A stretch of DNA of 64,000 nucleotides. Source: a bacterium (GTDB taxonomy: Bacteria > Cyanobacteriota > Sericytochromatia > S15B-MN24 > UBA4093). The stretch lies in contig JAGIBK010000007.1 of NCBI GenBank assembly GCA_017744355.1, positions 124,001 to 188,000 on the forward strand, given 5' to 3'. The translations under genes and the position numbers were made by a program. The notes under the pieces were generated by a model. That model did not search any database, was not told the DNA's origin, and worked only from the letters and a program-made list of their open reading frames with translations. Position 1 is the first letter of the stretch, and every line of letters begins with the position of its first letter. Of this stretch, positions 33,265 to 41,799 are shown piece after piece.

Positions 33265-34746
33265 TTACTTTGCCGCCGGTGCGAGCTTGAGGGTCCTGGG
33301 CTTGGATTGGCCGTAGAAGCCCGAGCCGTTGAAGGCGTTGCCCTTCTTCCAGTACTTGATCACGTAGTAGAGACGCTCGCTCCTGATGGTCGGGGTGACG
33401 GTGAACGAGGCGCTCGTCTTCTGGGTGCCGTCGCCGGGGAAGGAGAGCAGATCGCTCTGGTCTGCCGCGTTGATGCTGCGCAGGATCCCTTGATAGAGCG
33501 TATCGGCGTTGCTCCGGGCGGCCCAGTTGACCGTCACCGAGTCCTTGGTCTGCGCCGCTTGCAGGGCCTGCTCATCGAACCCGATGTCGAGATCGGCGCT
33601 CAGCTCGGCTCCCGCCATGCCCTTGAGCGAGGGCGACACGGCGACGTCGACGGTGTTGGGCAGGTTGTCCTCGTCCTTGTAGAAGATTTGGTACTCGCCC
33701 GGGGGCAGGTCCCGGAAGCTGTAAGCGCCCGTGGCGTCGGTCTGGGTGGTTTTCTCCACCTTGATGAACTCGCCGATCTCGCTGCGGCGCTTGAGGCGAA
33801 GGGTCAGGCGCTTGCCCGAGACCGCGTCCGGCTGTACCGAGTTGAGGATGCGGCCCTGCAGCACGATCGCCGTGGGGGCCGGTGCGACCGACACGGGCGC
33901 CGGAGTGGCCGTAGGCGTCGGCGTGGGCATCGGCGTCGGGATGGGCTTGGGCGTTGGCTTGGGCTCCGGGCCGTTCCAGTGGGTGCCGATGCCGACGAGG
34001 AGGCTCTGGTTGGCCAGGCCGTAGGTGTCGCCCGGCGTGTAGAAGTAGTGGGCCAGGAGGTCCATGGTCTTGGTCAAGCCGTAGCGAACGCCGAGGCCGT
34101 GCTGCATCTCCGAGGCCTGCACGCCGGCGCCGACCGGGTTGCTGTTGGTGCGGTAATCGAGTGAGTAGCCGACATTCGCCGCGCCCAGGGCCACGTCCAG
34201 GCCTGCGGCCAGGCCCATGGCGGTGCGGTTGCTCATCATGGCGACGAGGGGGGAGGCGTAGAGGGTGAAGAGGCCGAAGTCCTTCATCGCGCTCAGGGTG
34301 AACTCGCCACCCTGGCTGATAGAGCCCGGTGCGGTGCCCATGTAGGGAGCGCTGAGGCCGGGGCCGGGCTTTACGCCGAGATACAGCTCCGAGCGGTAGT
34401 GGCCACCCCAGCCGAAGGCGAGGCTGCCGTCCGACCACAGGGGCCCACGCAGGCCGATGGCGTTGAGCGACCCGACGTTGGCGATCAGCTGAAGGTAGTC
34501 GGTGACCCGCGCCTCGAGGCCCAGCTGGGTTCCGAGCATGGCGCCCTTGATCGCGGGGTAGTTCACGTAGCCGCCCTGAAGGCTCAGGTCGATGTCGCCG
34601 ACGCGCTGCTGGTAGCGCGGGGCGATGTTGAGGCCGCCCGCGGTCAGGCTGTTCTCGAAGCGGGGTGCCGCGAGGGCAGCCCCGTCGAGGAGGAGGGTGC
34701 AGGTGGCGGCCAGGAGGCCGAGGGTGTGAAGGTAGTTCTTGGGCAC
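33265..34746 (-). CDS. Outer-membrane barrel-like protein with Cna-B/FN3-like tail, OMP-A (surface operon I)
   Basis: 493 residues, GTG start with GAGG upstream. A signal peptide is followed by ENSLTAGGLNIAPRYQQRVG (shared with the two other OMPs) and a 220-residue Gly/Tyr-rich region of alternating residues, probably a beta-barrel. A Pro/Thr/Ala linker with PTPTPTATPAP leads to a Cna-B/SpaA-like sandwich (GRILNSVQPDAVSGKRLTLR, GAYSFRDLPPGEYQIFYKDE) and a final FN3-like domain ending LYYVIKYWKKGNAFNGSGFY and SKPRTLKL. It is 2 bases downstream of NHL protein B. The barrel is inferred from pattern, not proved. Confidence 0.75.
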   Translation of the reverse strand: MPKNYLHTLGLLAATCTLLLDGAALAAPRFENSLTAGGLNIAPRYQQRVGDIDLSLQGGYVNYPAIKGAMLGTQLGLEARVTDYLQLIANVGSLNAIGLRGPLWSDGSLAFGWGGHYRSELYLGVKPGPGLSAPYMGTAPGSISQGGEFTLSAMKDFGLFTLYASPLVAMMSNRTAMGLAAGLDVALGAANVGYSLDYRTNSNPVGAGVQASEMQHGLGVRYGLTKTMDLLAHYFYTPGDTYGLANQSLLVGIGTHWNGPEPKPTPKPIPTPMPTPTPTATPAPVSVAPAPTAIVLQGRILNSVQPDAVSGKRLTLRLKRRSEIGEFIKVEKTTQTDATGAYSFRDLPPGEYQIFYKDEDNLPNTVDVAVSPSLKGMAGAELSADLDIGFDEQALQAAQTKDSVTVNWAARSNADTLYQGILRSINAADQSDLLSFPGDGTQKTSASFTVTPTIRSERLYYVIKYWKKGNAFNGSGFYGQSKPRTLKLAPAAK

Positions 34747-34748
34747 GC

Positions 34749-36119
34749 TTACTTCACCTCGATCTTGCGGATGCTGTTGTTGCCGTAGTCTGCGACCCAG
34801 AGGCTGCCACTGGCGTCGAAATTGAGGCCGCTCGGCGCGTTGAACTGAGCCTTTTTCCCGCGCCCGTCCTTGTTGCCCTGGGTACCGCCCGCGAAGGTGA
34901 TGGTCTTGCCGCTCACCGCCTCGATCATCTTGATGGCGTGGTTGCCGGTGTCGGCGACCCAGACGTTGCCGTCCTTGTCCACGGCCACGCCCTGGGGGCC
35001 GCTGAAGCCGCTGCCGATCACCCTGATGCTGTCGGTGGCGTTGATGTTGAAGGTCTTGATGACGTTGTTGCCGGTGTCCGCCACGTAGAAGTTCCCGGCG
35101 GCATCGATGACCATGGTCGATGGGTTGTTGAACGCATTGAGAGCGGTGATGCGGGTGCTCCCCTTGCGGACGGCCATTGTCGTCTTGTCCAGGTAGAACT
35201 TGGCGGGAAATTGATCGCTGGGCTGCAGAAAATACGTCGCCACGGCAATGGGGACGCTGCCGTCGGACGAGCTGGTTCCGCCTAAACTGATGGAGCTGTA
35301 GTTCCAGTGAATGGCGGATGTGCTGGTGGTCCCGGCGTAAAGAGTCTCTTCAAACTCAGTAAAGCCTGGTTGCTTTTTTTGGTGCGTGAGCGTCAGGGAG
35401 GTGACAGGCTCACCATAAGCGAACGTTTTCCGCGTGAGTTGATTGTTCTTCAGCGCGTACAGTGAGTTGCCCGCAATGAAGAACAAGCCGCCAAATTCGG
35501 TCATGGCCACGCCCAGTGACTGGGTGGCGCCGGTGTAGTAGGTCGTGACGTTGGGCGGCAGCTCCAGCGAGACGGTCGCCTCGCCGCTGTGCAACAGGTT
35601 GCCGGCATTGATGGCGACGCTGGAGGTGCCCGAGCCATTGAAAATTTTGTCCAGCAGGCTGATGGCGAGCTTCTGGACGGTGGGGCGATCGTCCATGTCC
35701 ACGGGGACGTCGATCACGCAGGGGTGGCTGATCACCTGAGAGGCCGCGTCGAAGGCCGTGGCCTTGACGCGGTAGGTGGTCTTGAGCTTGAGGTTGCCGA
35801 AGGTGATGGGCTGGCCGAGGTCGGCGCGCCCGATCGTCTTGCTGAGGGGCTGGTTATCCATGCCCACGACGGCAAGCTCTTGGTTGTTTTCACCGAGGGT
35901 GAACAGTGCCACCTCCAGGTGGTGCACGGCATCCTGGTCGGACTTCACCTCGGCCTGCGCGGCGTAGCCGCCACCTTGCCACAGGGGCTGAAGCCGGAGC
36001 ACGGCGTGGCCGTTGGCCACCACCTGTCCCTTGGATGAGGGCGAGAGCATGGAGGGGATCGCCGCGCAACCCATCGACAAGGACACGGCGAGCAAGGCGG
36101 TCAAATGAAGCTTTTTCAT
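34749..36119 (-). CDS. NHL-repeat lipoprotein B (surface operon I, fourth gene)
   Basis: 456 residues. Lipobox SMGC at Cys 18; the shared module spans about residues 40-165 (LEVALFTLGENNQELAV, TTYRVKATAFDAASQVI, DDRPTVQKLAISLLDKIFNG). A middle section (about 165-340) differs from NHL protein A and contains AT-richer codons. Three NHL repeats close the protein: FYVADTGNNVIKTFNI, VWVADTGNHAIKMIEA and LWVADYGNNSIRKIEV. It is probably a surface or periplasmic beta-propeller anchored by lipid. The paralogue A lies on the other side of the OMP gene. Confidence 0.85.
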   Translation of the reverse strand: MKKLHLTALLAVSLSMGCAAIPSMLSPSSKGQVVANGHAVLRLQPLWQGGGYAAQAEVKSDQDAVHHLEVALFTLGENNQELAVVGMDNQPLSKTIGRADLGQPITFGNLKLKTTYRVKATAFDAASQVISHPCVIDVPVDMDDRPTVQKLAISLLDKIFNGSGTSSVAINAGNLLHSGEATVSLELPPNVTTYYTGATQSLGVAMTEFGGLFFIAGNSLYALKNNQLTRKTFAYGEPVTSLTLTHQKKQPGFTEFEETLYAGTTSTSAIHWNYSSISLGGTSSSDGSVPIAVATYFLQPSDQFPAKFYLDKTTMAVRKGSTRITALNAFNNPSTMVIDAAGNFYVADTGNNVIKTFNINATDSIRVIGSGFSGPQGVAVDKDGNVWVADTGNHAIKMIEAVSGKTITFAGGTQGNKDGRGKKAQFNAPSGLNFDASGSLWVADYGNNSIRKIEVK

Positions 36120-36142
36120 AGACGAGTCTGTATCCTTGTGCG

Positions 36143-36703
36143 CTAGCGGAAGGGGGTGAACGTGATCGAGTCGCTGGCGTCATAGCCGCCGGGCGTGACG
36201 ACGATGGTCGAGATCGTCGCCGCGCCGCTGTAGGTCCGATCGACGAGTCGGACGACCAGATCCTCGACGGCGGGGGTGTCGTTGTCCTGGACCTGGACCT
36301 CGAGCACGGAGTCCGGCTTGCTGATGAGGTGGGCTGCGTCGTTCCCCTCCTCGCTGTAGGCATAGGCCTTCAGGCGATAGGTGGTGTTCGGCGCGAGGTT
36401 GTCGAAGGTCAGGGTGCCCTTGAAGTCGGTTGCCGGCACGTCCAGGCTGCCCATCACGACACCGTCGGCGCCCGAGGCGTCGGTTTTGAAAACCTGGACG
36501 ACGAGGTGCACGACGTCCGCGGCGGTGTACTTCGTCACCAGCGCCTGGGTGGAGAGGCCCCCGCTCTGGATCTGAGGGCGTACGTGCAGGGAGACGGATC
36601 GCGCGGGCGAGAGGCCGAAGGGCGAGGATTGGCAGCCGGCGAGGAGGGCCAGCGCGGCGATTGAAGCCAGGAGGGGACGTTTCACGGCATTCGTCTTCAT
36701 CAT
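36143..36703 (-). CDS. Single-module lipoprotein (surface operon I, third gene)
   Basis: 186 residues. Lipobox LLAGC (Cys about 24). The shared module: SVSLHVRPQIQSGG, AADVVHLVVQVFKTDA, FDNLAPNTTYRLKAYAYSEE, then VEDLVVRLVDRTYSGAATIS. It is predicted to be all-beta and extracytoplasmic. AGGTGA touches the first ATG, so the second ATG one codon later may be used. Function unknown. Confidence 0.75.
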   Translation of the reverse strand: MMKTNAVKRPLLASIAALALLAGCQSSPFGLSPARSVSLHVRPQIQSGGLSTQALVTKYTAADVVHLVVQVFKTDASGADGVVMGSLDVPATDFKGTLTFDNLAPNTTYRLKAYAYSEEGNDAAHLISKPDSVLEVQVQDNDTPAVEDLVVRLVDRTYSGAATISTIVVTPGGYDASDSITFTPFR

Positions 36704-36710
36704 TCACCTG

Positions 36711-37556
36711 TTAGTTTGGAAGCGAGAAGGAGAGCCAATTGTTGCCAGTGGAGGAGGCCACCTCGTCATCGTTTCTGACGTAGATGTCGATGGGGTACGG
36801 GGGTGTGTAGACCCCGCCGCTCTTCTTACGAAACTCAAACTTCAGCCGGTAATTCGTATTCGCCTGCAAACCCGCGATCTTCACGTTCGTGGAAAAGCTC
36901 GCCATCGGGACGACCATCGGGAGGGCGTTTGGGACGAGGGATTCGATCCCACCGGCGACCTTCCAGAGGGTCATGGTCGCCTGGTCATAACTCCCCACGT
37001 AGCCCTGAGCGGAAAGGTAGTAGCTGATCGAACCGGAGAAGAGCACGTTCTTCAGCTGGATGGGCAGGGGTTCGAACGTGGGGCGATCGTTCTCGCCCGT
37101 CTCGACCTCGGGCGTCATCGAGGACGCGTCCACCGAGATCTGCTGGTCCTGGGCGTCGTAGGCGCGCGCGAGGATGCGGTAGGTGGTGTGCGGGCGGAGG
37201 TTGCTCAGCGCGATCTGGCTATTGAGGCTCAAGCCGTCTCCCGACTGGTTCAGCTTCAGGTGGCCCGGATCTTCCCAGGTCGTCGGTTGGCCGGTGGTCG
37301 CCGAGACGGGCACGAACGAGCCCGTGGCGTCCTTGAGAGTCGGGATGACCTCGAGCCGCTTGATATTCCACGGCCCAAGGGGGTTGATCTCGGCCTGGAT
37401 CCGGGCGCCGGTCGAAACGGTCGGCATCAGCCGGAGGGTGGCTCCCTGGGAGCGAACGATCGATCCACCTATGGGGGCCGGGGGAAGAAGGGTGGCGCAA
37501 CCCGCGAGGGTCAGGCCCATGAGCAGGGGCAGGGCCCTGGTCCAGTTCTTGTGCAT
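36711..37556 (-). CDS. Two-module lipoprotein (surface operon I, second gene)
   Basis: 281 residues. The ATG at 37556 is chosen because GAAGGA lies 8 bases upstream, inside the longer open frame. Lipobox LTLAGC. The first module spans about 30-170 (IKRLEVIPTLKDATG, LSNLRPHTTYRILARAYDAQ, NDRPTFEPLPIQLKNVLFSG), the second 180-281 (KIAGLQANTNYRLKFEFRKK). Equivalent proteins are at 41800-42645 and 47193-48005. Function unknown. Confidence 0.75.
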   Translation of the reverse strand: MHKNWTRALPLLMGLTLAGCATLLPPAPIGGSIVRSQGATLRLMPTVSTGARIQAEINPLGPWNIKRLEVIPTLKDATGSFVPVSATTGQPTTWEDPGHLKLNQSGDGLSLNSQIALSNLRPHTTYRILARAYDAQDQQISVDASSMTPEVETGENDRPTFEPLPIQLKNVLFSGSISYYLSAQGYVGSYDQATMTLWKVAGGIESLVPNALPMVVPMASFSTNVKIAGLQANTNYRLKFEFRKKSGGVYTPPYPIDIYVRNDDEVASSTGNNWLSFSLPN

Positions 37557-37577
37557 GCGGCTAATCCTTCGTATCAA

Positions 37578-38171
37578 CTAGTCGATCGCTTCGCTGTCGG
37601 TGGCGTCGTGGACGGTGCCCGGGGTGAAGGTCACGTCGGTCGTGGCCTGGACGTCGGGGCGCTTGTCCTTGAGCTGGACGCTGATGCTCGCAGTGGCGAT
37701 GGTGCCGTCCTGGTCGACCTTGACCTCGGTGTAGGTGGCGGAGTCCCCGACGCTGAGGATGTCCGCGTCGTCGGTGCCCGGGCGGCCGTAGGCGACGGCG
37801 CGGATGCGGTAGGTGGCGCTCGAATGGAGATTCTCGAAGACGATCGGCTCCCCGAGCTGGGCGTTGGGGATGTCCTTGGCGACCGGTTCACCGTTCACAT
37901 CCATCAGGGCCGCATCGACGCCGTCGATGACGACGAAGAGGCCGACCAAGAGGTGGTTGACGTCGGCCATGCCGTAGGACGAGACCTGGGCCAGGGTCGT
38001 GAACCCGTCCCACGTGAGCTTACCTGCCTCGAATCGGGGCTGGATGGTGAGCTTGCTGTCTCCGGTGGCCAGCTGCGCGATGTGGACGGACTGATCGGCG
38101 CCCAGCGGGAGGTAGACGCAGCCACCGATGATGGTGAGCAGGCCGAGGGCTGGAAGGAAACGCTTGAGCAA
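37578..38171 (-). CDS. Single-module lipoprotein, first gene of surface operon I
   Basis: 197 residues, starting at TTG (38171) with AGGAGA 8-9 bases upstream. Lipobox with GGCVYLPLG, shared with the first genes of operons II and III (GCVYVPLG). The module follows: KLTIQPRFEAGKL, MADVNHLLVGLFVVIDGV, LHSSATYRIRAVAYGRPGT. The C-terminus is Asp-rich. It follows a divergent intergenic region shared with the lipoprotein gene at 38462. Confidence 0.75.
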   Translation of the reverse strand: MLKRFLPALGLLTIIGGCVYLPLGADQSVHIAQLATGDSKLTIQPRFEAGKLTWDGFTTLAQVSSYGMADVNHLLVGLFVVIDGVDAALMDVNGEPVAKDIPNAQLGEPIVFENLHSSATYRIRAVAYGRPGTDDADILSVGDSATYTEVKVDQDGTIATASISVQLKDKRPDVQATTDVTFTPGTVHDATDSEAID

Positions 38172-38285
38172 GACGTTGTCTCCTAATGTTCAGAGTCAAG
38201 GGCCTTTTGGCAGAAAAACGGAGTTACCGTAAGCCTATCGATTGAACGTAAGCTCAAGCTAGAGAGAATCCCCTCGAATATCAGG

Positions 38286-38316
38286 GGGCTATCCCCCTCA
38301 TTAAGGGGGATAGCCC
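38286..38316. repeat. Perfect 13-bp hairpin upstream of surface operon I
   Basis: GGGCTATCCCCCT and its complement with a 5-base loop, 115 bases upstream of the first gene of operon I, in a divergent region, so it is not an ordinary terminator of either flanking gene. Similar GGGCT..CCCCC hairpins lie about 172 bases upstream of the first genes of operons II and III. Confidence 0.7.
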
Positions 38317-38461
38317 GCTTGTGAGTGACAAAGGCCTCGAATAGGCTAGGTTCATGTGAACCATCTCGACCTGTGATGCTCGATTGCCTGGCTGCTGCGT
38401 GAACCCCCTCGGCCTGAGCGAAGGATGCGTCCAGTCGCTTCATCGAGGAACAAGTACTGTC

Positions 38462-39007
38462 ATGAACAAGCACCTGGTTCGCGGCCTCGCCGCCGCTGCT
38501 CTCGCCCTCGGATCCCTCTCGCTGACGGCTTGCCCCGCGCCCGCCCCCTATGTCCTTCCCACCACGGCGGGCGCCGAGATCAACGATGACTTCTGGAGCG
38601 CCTACTATCCCGAGTTCAAGAAGGACATGACCTGGACCTACAAGTTCAGCTCCTTCGACGCCTCGGGCTCAGTCGTGGCCGAGGGCGAGTCGGTCTGGAA
38701 GATCGTCGAGGTCAATGACGGTGCCGCGACCGTCAAGATCAACGCCAAGCTGGGCGAGACCACCCTCGCCGAGGAGACCACCCAGCTCACCAAGAAGGGC
38801 CCCTCGAACGCCAAGTCGGGCTTCAAGTTCCAGAAGACCAAGGCGCGTAAGATTGGCGGCGTCGACTACCCCGAGGCCGTCTGGCTCAGTAGCACCAACG
38901 ACGACGGGACCTCGGACGATTACTGGGTCGTCAAGGGCGTCGGCATCGTGGCGATCGACCATAACAAGGACAAGACGTACCTCTCGCTCAAGAGCAAGTC
39001 CTTCTAA
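38462..39007 (+). CDS. Lipoprotein of unknown function between surface operons I and II
   Basis: 181 residues with a lipobox SLTAC (Cys 24). The mature part is a single soluble beta-rich domain: DMTWTYKFSSFDASG, ESVWKIVEVNDGAATVKI, GFKFQKTKARKIGGVDYPEA and YWVVKGVGIVAIDHN, resembling small lipoproteins that report on carbohydrate or fatty-acid ligands; no family was recognised. It does not carry the shared module. It is the only plus-strand gene between 31865 and 50647. A terminator follows. Confidence 0.75.
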   Translation: MNKHLVRGLAAAALALGSLSLTACPAPAPYVLPTTAGAEINDDFWSAYYPEFKKDMTWTYKFSSFDASGSVVAEGESVWKIVEVNDGAATVKINAKLGETTLAEETTQLTKKGPSNAKSGFKFQKTKARKIGGVDYPEAVWLSSTNDDGTSDDYWVVKGVGIVAIDHNKDKTYLSLKSKSF

Positions 39008-39029
39008 CGCGGTACTTCTCGCGCGATAC

Positions 39030-39067
39030 AAGAATTCGGCCGGCGGATCATCCCCGGCCGAATTCTT
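39030..39067 (+). terminator. Terminator of the 38462 lipoprotein gene
   Basis: A 14-bp perfect stem (AAGAATTCGGCCGG and complement) with a 10-base loop begins 22 bases after the stop; the right arm ends in TTCTT. Confidence 0.75.
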
Positions 39068-39076
39068 CAAGCACGA

Positions 39077-39103
39077 CCCCCGAGCCGCTTGATGGCTCGG
39101 GGG
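39077..39103 (-). terminator. Terminator of surface operon II
   Basis: A 10-bp stem (CCCCCGAGCC and complement) with a 7-base loop, 10 bases past the stop of OMP-B on the minus strand. The T-run is weak. Confidence 0.6.
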
Positions 39104-39112
39104 TAACGATTG

Positions 39113-39735
39113 CTATGGGAGTTTGAGCTCGATGGGCTTTGACTGGCCGTAGAAGGTCTCGGCGTTGAAGAGGCCGTCCTTCTTCCAGTACTTGATGACG
39201 TAGTAGACCTTCTCGGCCTTGATCGCGTCGCTGAGGGTGAAGCTGCCTTCGCTCTGGGGGCCCACCTTCTCGGGGAAGTTCAGGAACTCGAGCTGCTGGC
39301 TGCCGGTGGTGCCGCGCAGCAGGCCCTGGTAGACGGCGTCTTCGACGCCGAGCTTGTCGGCCCAGTCGATGGTCTGGGTCTTGCCTGCGAGCTGGGCCTT
39401 GAAGCTCTGTTCGTCCCAGGCGATGTCGATCTCGGAGCGGGTGATGCCGGGCTTGACCTTGACGGCGTCGCCCACGGCCACGTCGACGACGTTGCCGAGG
39501 CGTCCCTCGTCCTTGAAGAAGACCTGGTACTCGCCGAGGGGCAGGTCCTCGAACCGGAAGTTGCCCTGGGCGTCGGTCTGGGTCGTGGCCTCGACCTTCT
39601 CGAAGCCCTTGGTGCCCGGCTTGCGGTACTTGAGGCGGGCGGTGAGCGGCGTGCCCGGGTTGCCGCCTTCCGACAGGGAGTGGACGAAGCGGCCTTCCAG
39701 GATGACGCGCTGGGTGACGGGGGTCGCCACGGGGG
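39113..39735 (-). repeat. Near-identical OMP-tail repeat, copy in OMP-B
   Basis: The last ~206 codons of OMP-B match those of OMP-C (45105-45727) with only two differing residues (Ile/Val and Asp/Glu) and a few scattered base changes, while the upstream barrel halves are diverged. Confidence 0.9.
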
Positions 39736-40597
39736 CCGGTGTGGGGATCGGTGCGGGAGTGGCCGCTGCGACGGGGGCGGGCATCGCTACCGGTGCCTTG
39801 GCGGTGGCGCCGAAGAGGCGCATGCCGATGCCCGCGAGCAGCCCCTGGTTTGCGATCGCGTAGGTGTCGCTCGGCTGGAAGAAGTAGTTGGCCTGGGCGT
39901 AGAGGCGATCGCCAAGGCCGTAGCGGGCCCCGACGCTGTGCTGCACCTCGTTGCCGGCGACGGCCTCGACGCTCTGGGCGGGGTTGACGACGTTGGCGCG
40001 GTAGCTGACGGCGTAGCCGAGGCCGAGGCGGTCCCAGGCCCAGTCGATGCCCGCTTCGACGCCTGCCATGGTGCGGTTGCTCATGACGGCGGCCAAAGGC
40101 GAGGCGAAGAGGGTGAAGCCCTTGCGGGCGTACATGGCGTTGAGCTTGGCCTCGAGGCCGTGGGCCGACGAGCCCGGATAGGGGGCGAGCCCGAACATGG
40201 GGGCCGTGCGGCCGGGTCCCTGGTCGATCAGGAAGTAGAGGTCCGAGCGGTAGTGGGCATCCCAGCCGAGCTTGAGGCCGGAGAGCTCGGTGATGGGGCC
40301 TCTGAGGCCGATCTCGGCGAGGGGACCCATGTTGGCGAGGAGCTGGACCTTGTCGTGGATTCTGGCTTGCAGGGAGAACTGCCCTCCGACCAGGCTGGCC
40401 TGGCTGGCGGGGTAGTTGAGCAGGCCGCCCAGGAGGTTGAGGTCCACGTCGCCGACCTTGTCCAGGTAGCGCGGGGCGATGTTGAGGCCGCCCGCGGTGA
40501 GGCTGTTCTCGAGGCGGGCGGGCTCGGCGAGGGCCGGGAGGGCCATGGTGACGCCGAGGGTGGCGGCGAAGAGGGCGCGGGGCCAGTGACGGATCAT
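39113..40597 (-). CDS. Outer-membrane barrel-like protein with Cna-B/FN3-like tail, OMP-B (surface operon II)
   Basis: 494 residues. The ATG at 40597 has CAGGAG 6 bases upstream, inside the longer open frame. Signal peptide; ENSLTAGGLNIAPRYLDKVG; a barrel-like region to about residue 280; linker with TPAPIPTPAPVATP; Cna-B-like sandwich (RVILEGRFVHSLSEGGNPG, FRFEDLPLGEYQVFFKDEG) and FN3-like end YYVIKYWKKDGLFNAETFYG. It closes operon II. The last ~206 residues are almost identical to OMP-C. Confidence 0.78.
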   Translation of the reverse strand: MIRHWPRALFAATLGVTMALPALAEPARLENSLTAGGLNIAPRYLDKVGDVDLNLLGGLLNYPASQASLVGGQFSLQARIHDKVQLLANMGPLAEIGLRGPITELSGLKLGWDAHYRSDLYFLIDQGPGRTAPMFGLAPYPGSSAHGLEAKLNAMYARKGFTLFASPLAAVMSNRTMAGVEAGIDWAWDRLGLGYAVSYRANVVNPAQSVEAVAGNEVQHSVGARYGLGDRLYAQANYFFQPSDTYAIANQGLLAGIGMRLFGATAKAPVAMPAPVAAATPAPIPTPAPVATPVTQRVILEGRFVHSLSEGGNPGTPLTARLKYRKPGTKGFEKVEATTQTDAQGNFRFEDLPLGEYQVFFKDEGRLGNVVDVAVGDAVKVKPGITRSEIDIAWDEQSFKAQLAGKTQTIDWADKLGVEDAVYQGLLRGTTGSQQLEFLNFPEKVGPQSEGSFTLSDAIKAEKVYYVIKYWKKDGLFNAETFYGQSKPIELKLP

Positions 40598-40614
40598 CTT
40601 GTTCTCCTGTGCCA

Positions 40615-41193
40615 TTACTCGAACGAAACGCTGGCGGAGCCGGCGTGGGTGAGGCCGCCGTCCGTGAAGGTGACGGTCGATGCGGTGGCCTGGCCGTTGA
40701 AGACCCGGTCGATCAGCTGGATCTTCAGGCGCTTCGCGTAGACGCGGTCGACGTTCTCGACCGTGATGTCGATCGAGGAGCTGGCGTCGAGGCTGATGAG
40801 GTCACTCTCGGCGGTGCCTGGTGCCTTGTAGGCGTAGCCCCGGACCCGGTAGTCGGTCCAGGGGTGGAGGTTGGTGAAGGTGAGGTTGGCGGAGAAGCCG
40901 AACCTGGGGTCGGCGTCCAGGTCCAGCTGGATGGGGTTGGCGCCGTTCATGGCGGGCTGCTCGCCCTCGGGGGTGACCTTGTAGAGCTTGACGACCAGGT
41001 GCCGGATGTCGTCCCGGGTGTAGGTGAGGGGGGCGAGCGTTTGCGTACGATACTGGCCGCTCGCGACCTCGGGCGTCACCTGGAGGCTGGCCCCCCCGGT
41101 GGTGCTCGAGGTCATGGTGGAGGTCGCACAGCCTCCGAGCAGGGCGCCGAGCAGCGCGAGGCCGGCGAGGCTTTTCTTTCGGTTGTTGTTCAT
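40615..41193 (-). CDS. Single-module lipoprotein (surface operon II, fifth gene)
   Basis: 192 residues. The ATG at 41193 follows GAGGGGA (10 bases). Lipobox LLGGC. The module: SLQVTPEVASGQYRTQTLA, RDDIRHLVVKLYKVTPEG, NLHPWTDYRVRGYAYKAPGT, DLISLDASSSIDITVEN, LKIQLIDRVFNGQATAS. This is one of the clearest examples of the module. Its stop lies 17 bases from the OMP-B start. Confidence 0.78.
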   Translation of the reverse strand: MNNNRKKSLAGLALLGALLGGCATSTMTSSTTGGASLQVTPEVASGQYRTQTLAPLTYTRDDIRHLVVKLYKVTPEGEQPAMNGANPIQLDLDADPRFGFSANLTFTNLHPWTDYRVRGYAYKAPGTAESDLISLDASSSIDITVENVDRVYAKRLKIQLIDRVFNGQATASTVTFTDGGLTHAGSASVSFE

Positions 41194-41212
41194 CTGCAAA
41201 TTTCCCCTCGTC

Positions 41213-41770
41213 CTACTCGATGGTCTCGGATCGGGTGGCGGTCCCGCCGTTGACGACGTCGACCCAGTTTTCGTTGGTCTCGGCACCGAAGGCGACGCTC
41301 TTCAGCTTGACCGGCAGGCTGCCTACGGCAGGGCGGTCGTCGTTGGTCACGACCAGGTCCACCGTCGAGCCGCCCTCGACGCTGATGAGATCGCTTGCGT
41401 CGGTGCCCAGGGCCTTGTAGGCGTAAGCCTTGAGGCGGTAGGTGGTGTGGGGCCTGAGCTTGTCGAAGGAAATGGGGGCTTCGAGGCTGCTTGAGGCGAC
41501 GTCGCGGACCACGGGGTTGCTCGCGGCGTCGCGCCAGGGGGTCTCGGTGCCGCCCGAGACGGTGTAGACCTTGACGACCAGGTGCGCGATGTCCGTGGCC
41601 TTGTAGGGGTTGAGGGTGTTGCCTCCCATGTCCTGGGTGCGGTACTGGCCGTTCTCGACCAGGGGGCGCACCGCCAGGGATGCGTTGCCGCTCGTCGCCG
41701 TGGTCGCGAGGCCGGCGCAGCCGGCGAGCAAGGCAGCGCCGAGGGCGAGAGAGCAGAGGCCGTGCTTCAT
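41213..41770 (-). CDS. Single-module lipoprotein (surface operon II, fourth gene)
   Basis: 185 residues. AGGAGAT lies 8 bases before the ATG at 41770. Lipobox LLAGC. Module: SLAVRPLVENGQYRTQD, ATDIAHLVVKVYTVSGG, KLRPHTTYRLKAYAYKALGT, DLISVEGGSTVDLVVTNDD, SLPVKLKSVAFG. Close to the next gene and to 36143-36703. Confidence 0.78.
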   Translation of the reverse strand: MKHGLCSLALGAALLAGCAGLATTATSGNASLAVRPLVENGQYRTQDMGGNTLNPYKATDIAHLVVKVYTVSGGTETPWRDAASNPVVRDVASSSLEAPISFDKLRPHTTYRLKAYAYKALGTDASDLISVEGGSTVDLVVTNDDRPAVGSLPVKLKSVAFGAETNENWVDVVNGGTATRSETIE

Positions 41771-41799
41771 GTCGAGATATCTCCTATGTGCGCGCATCG

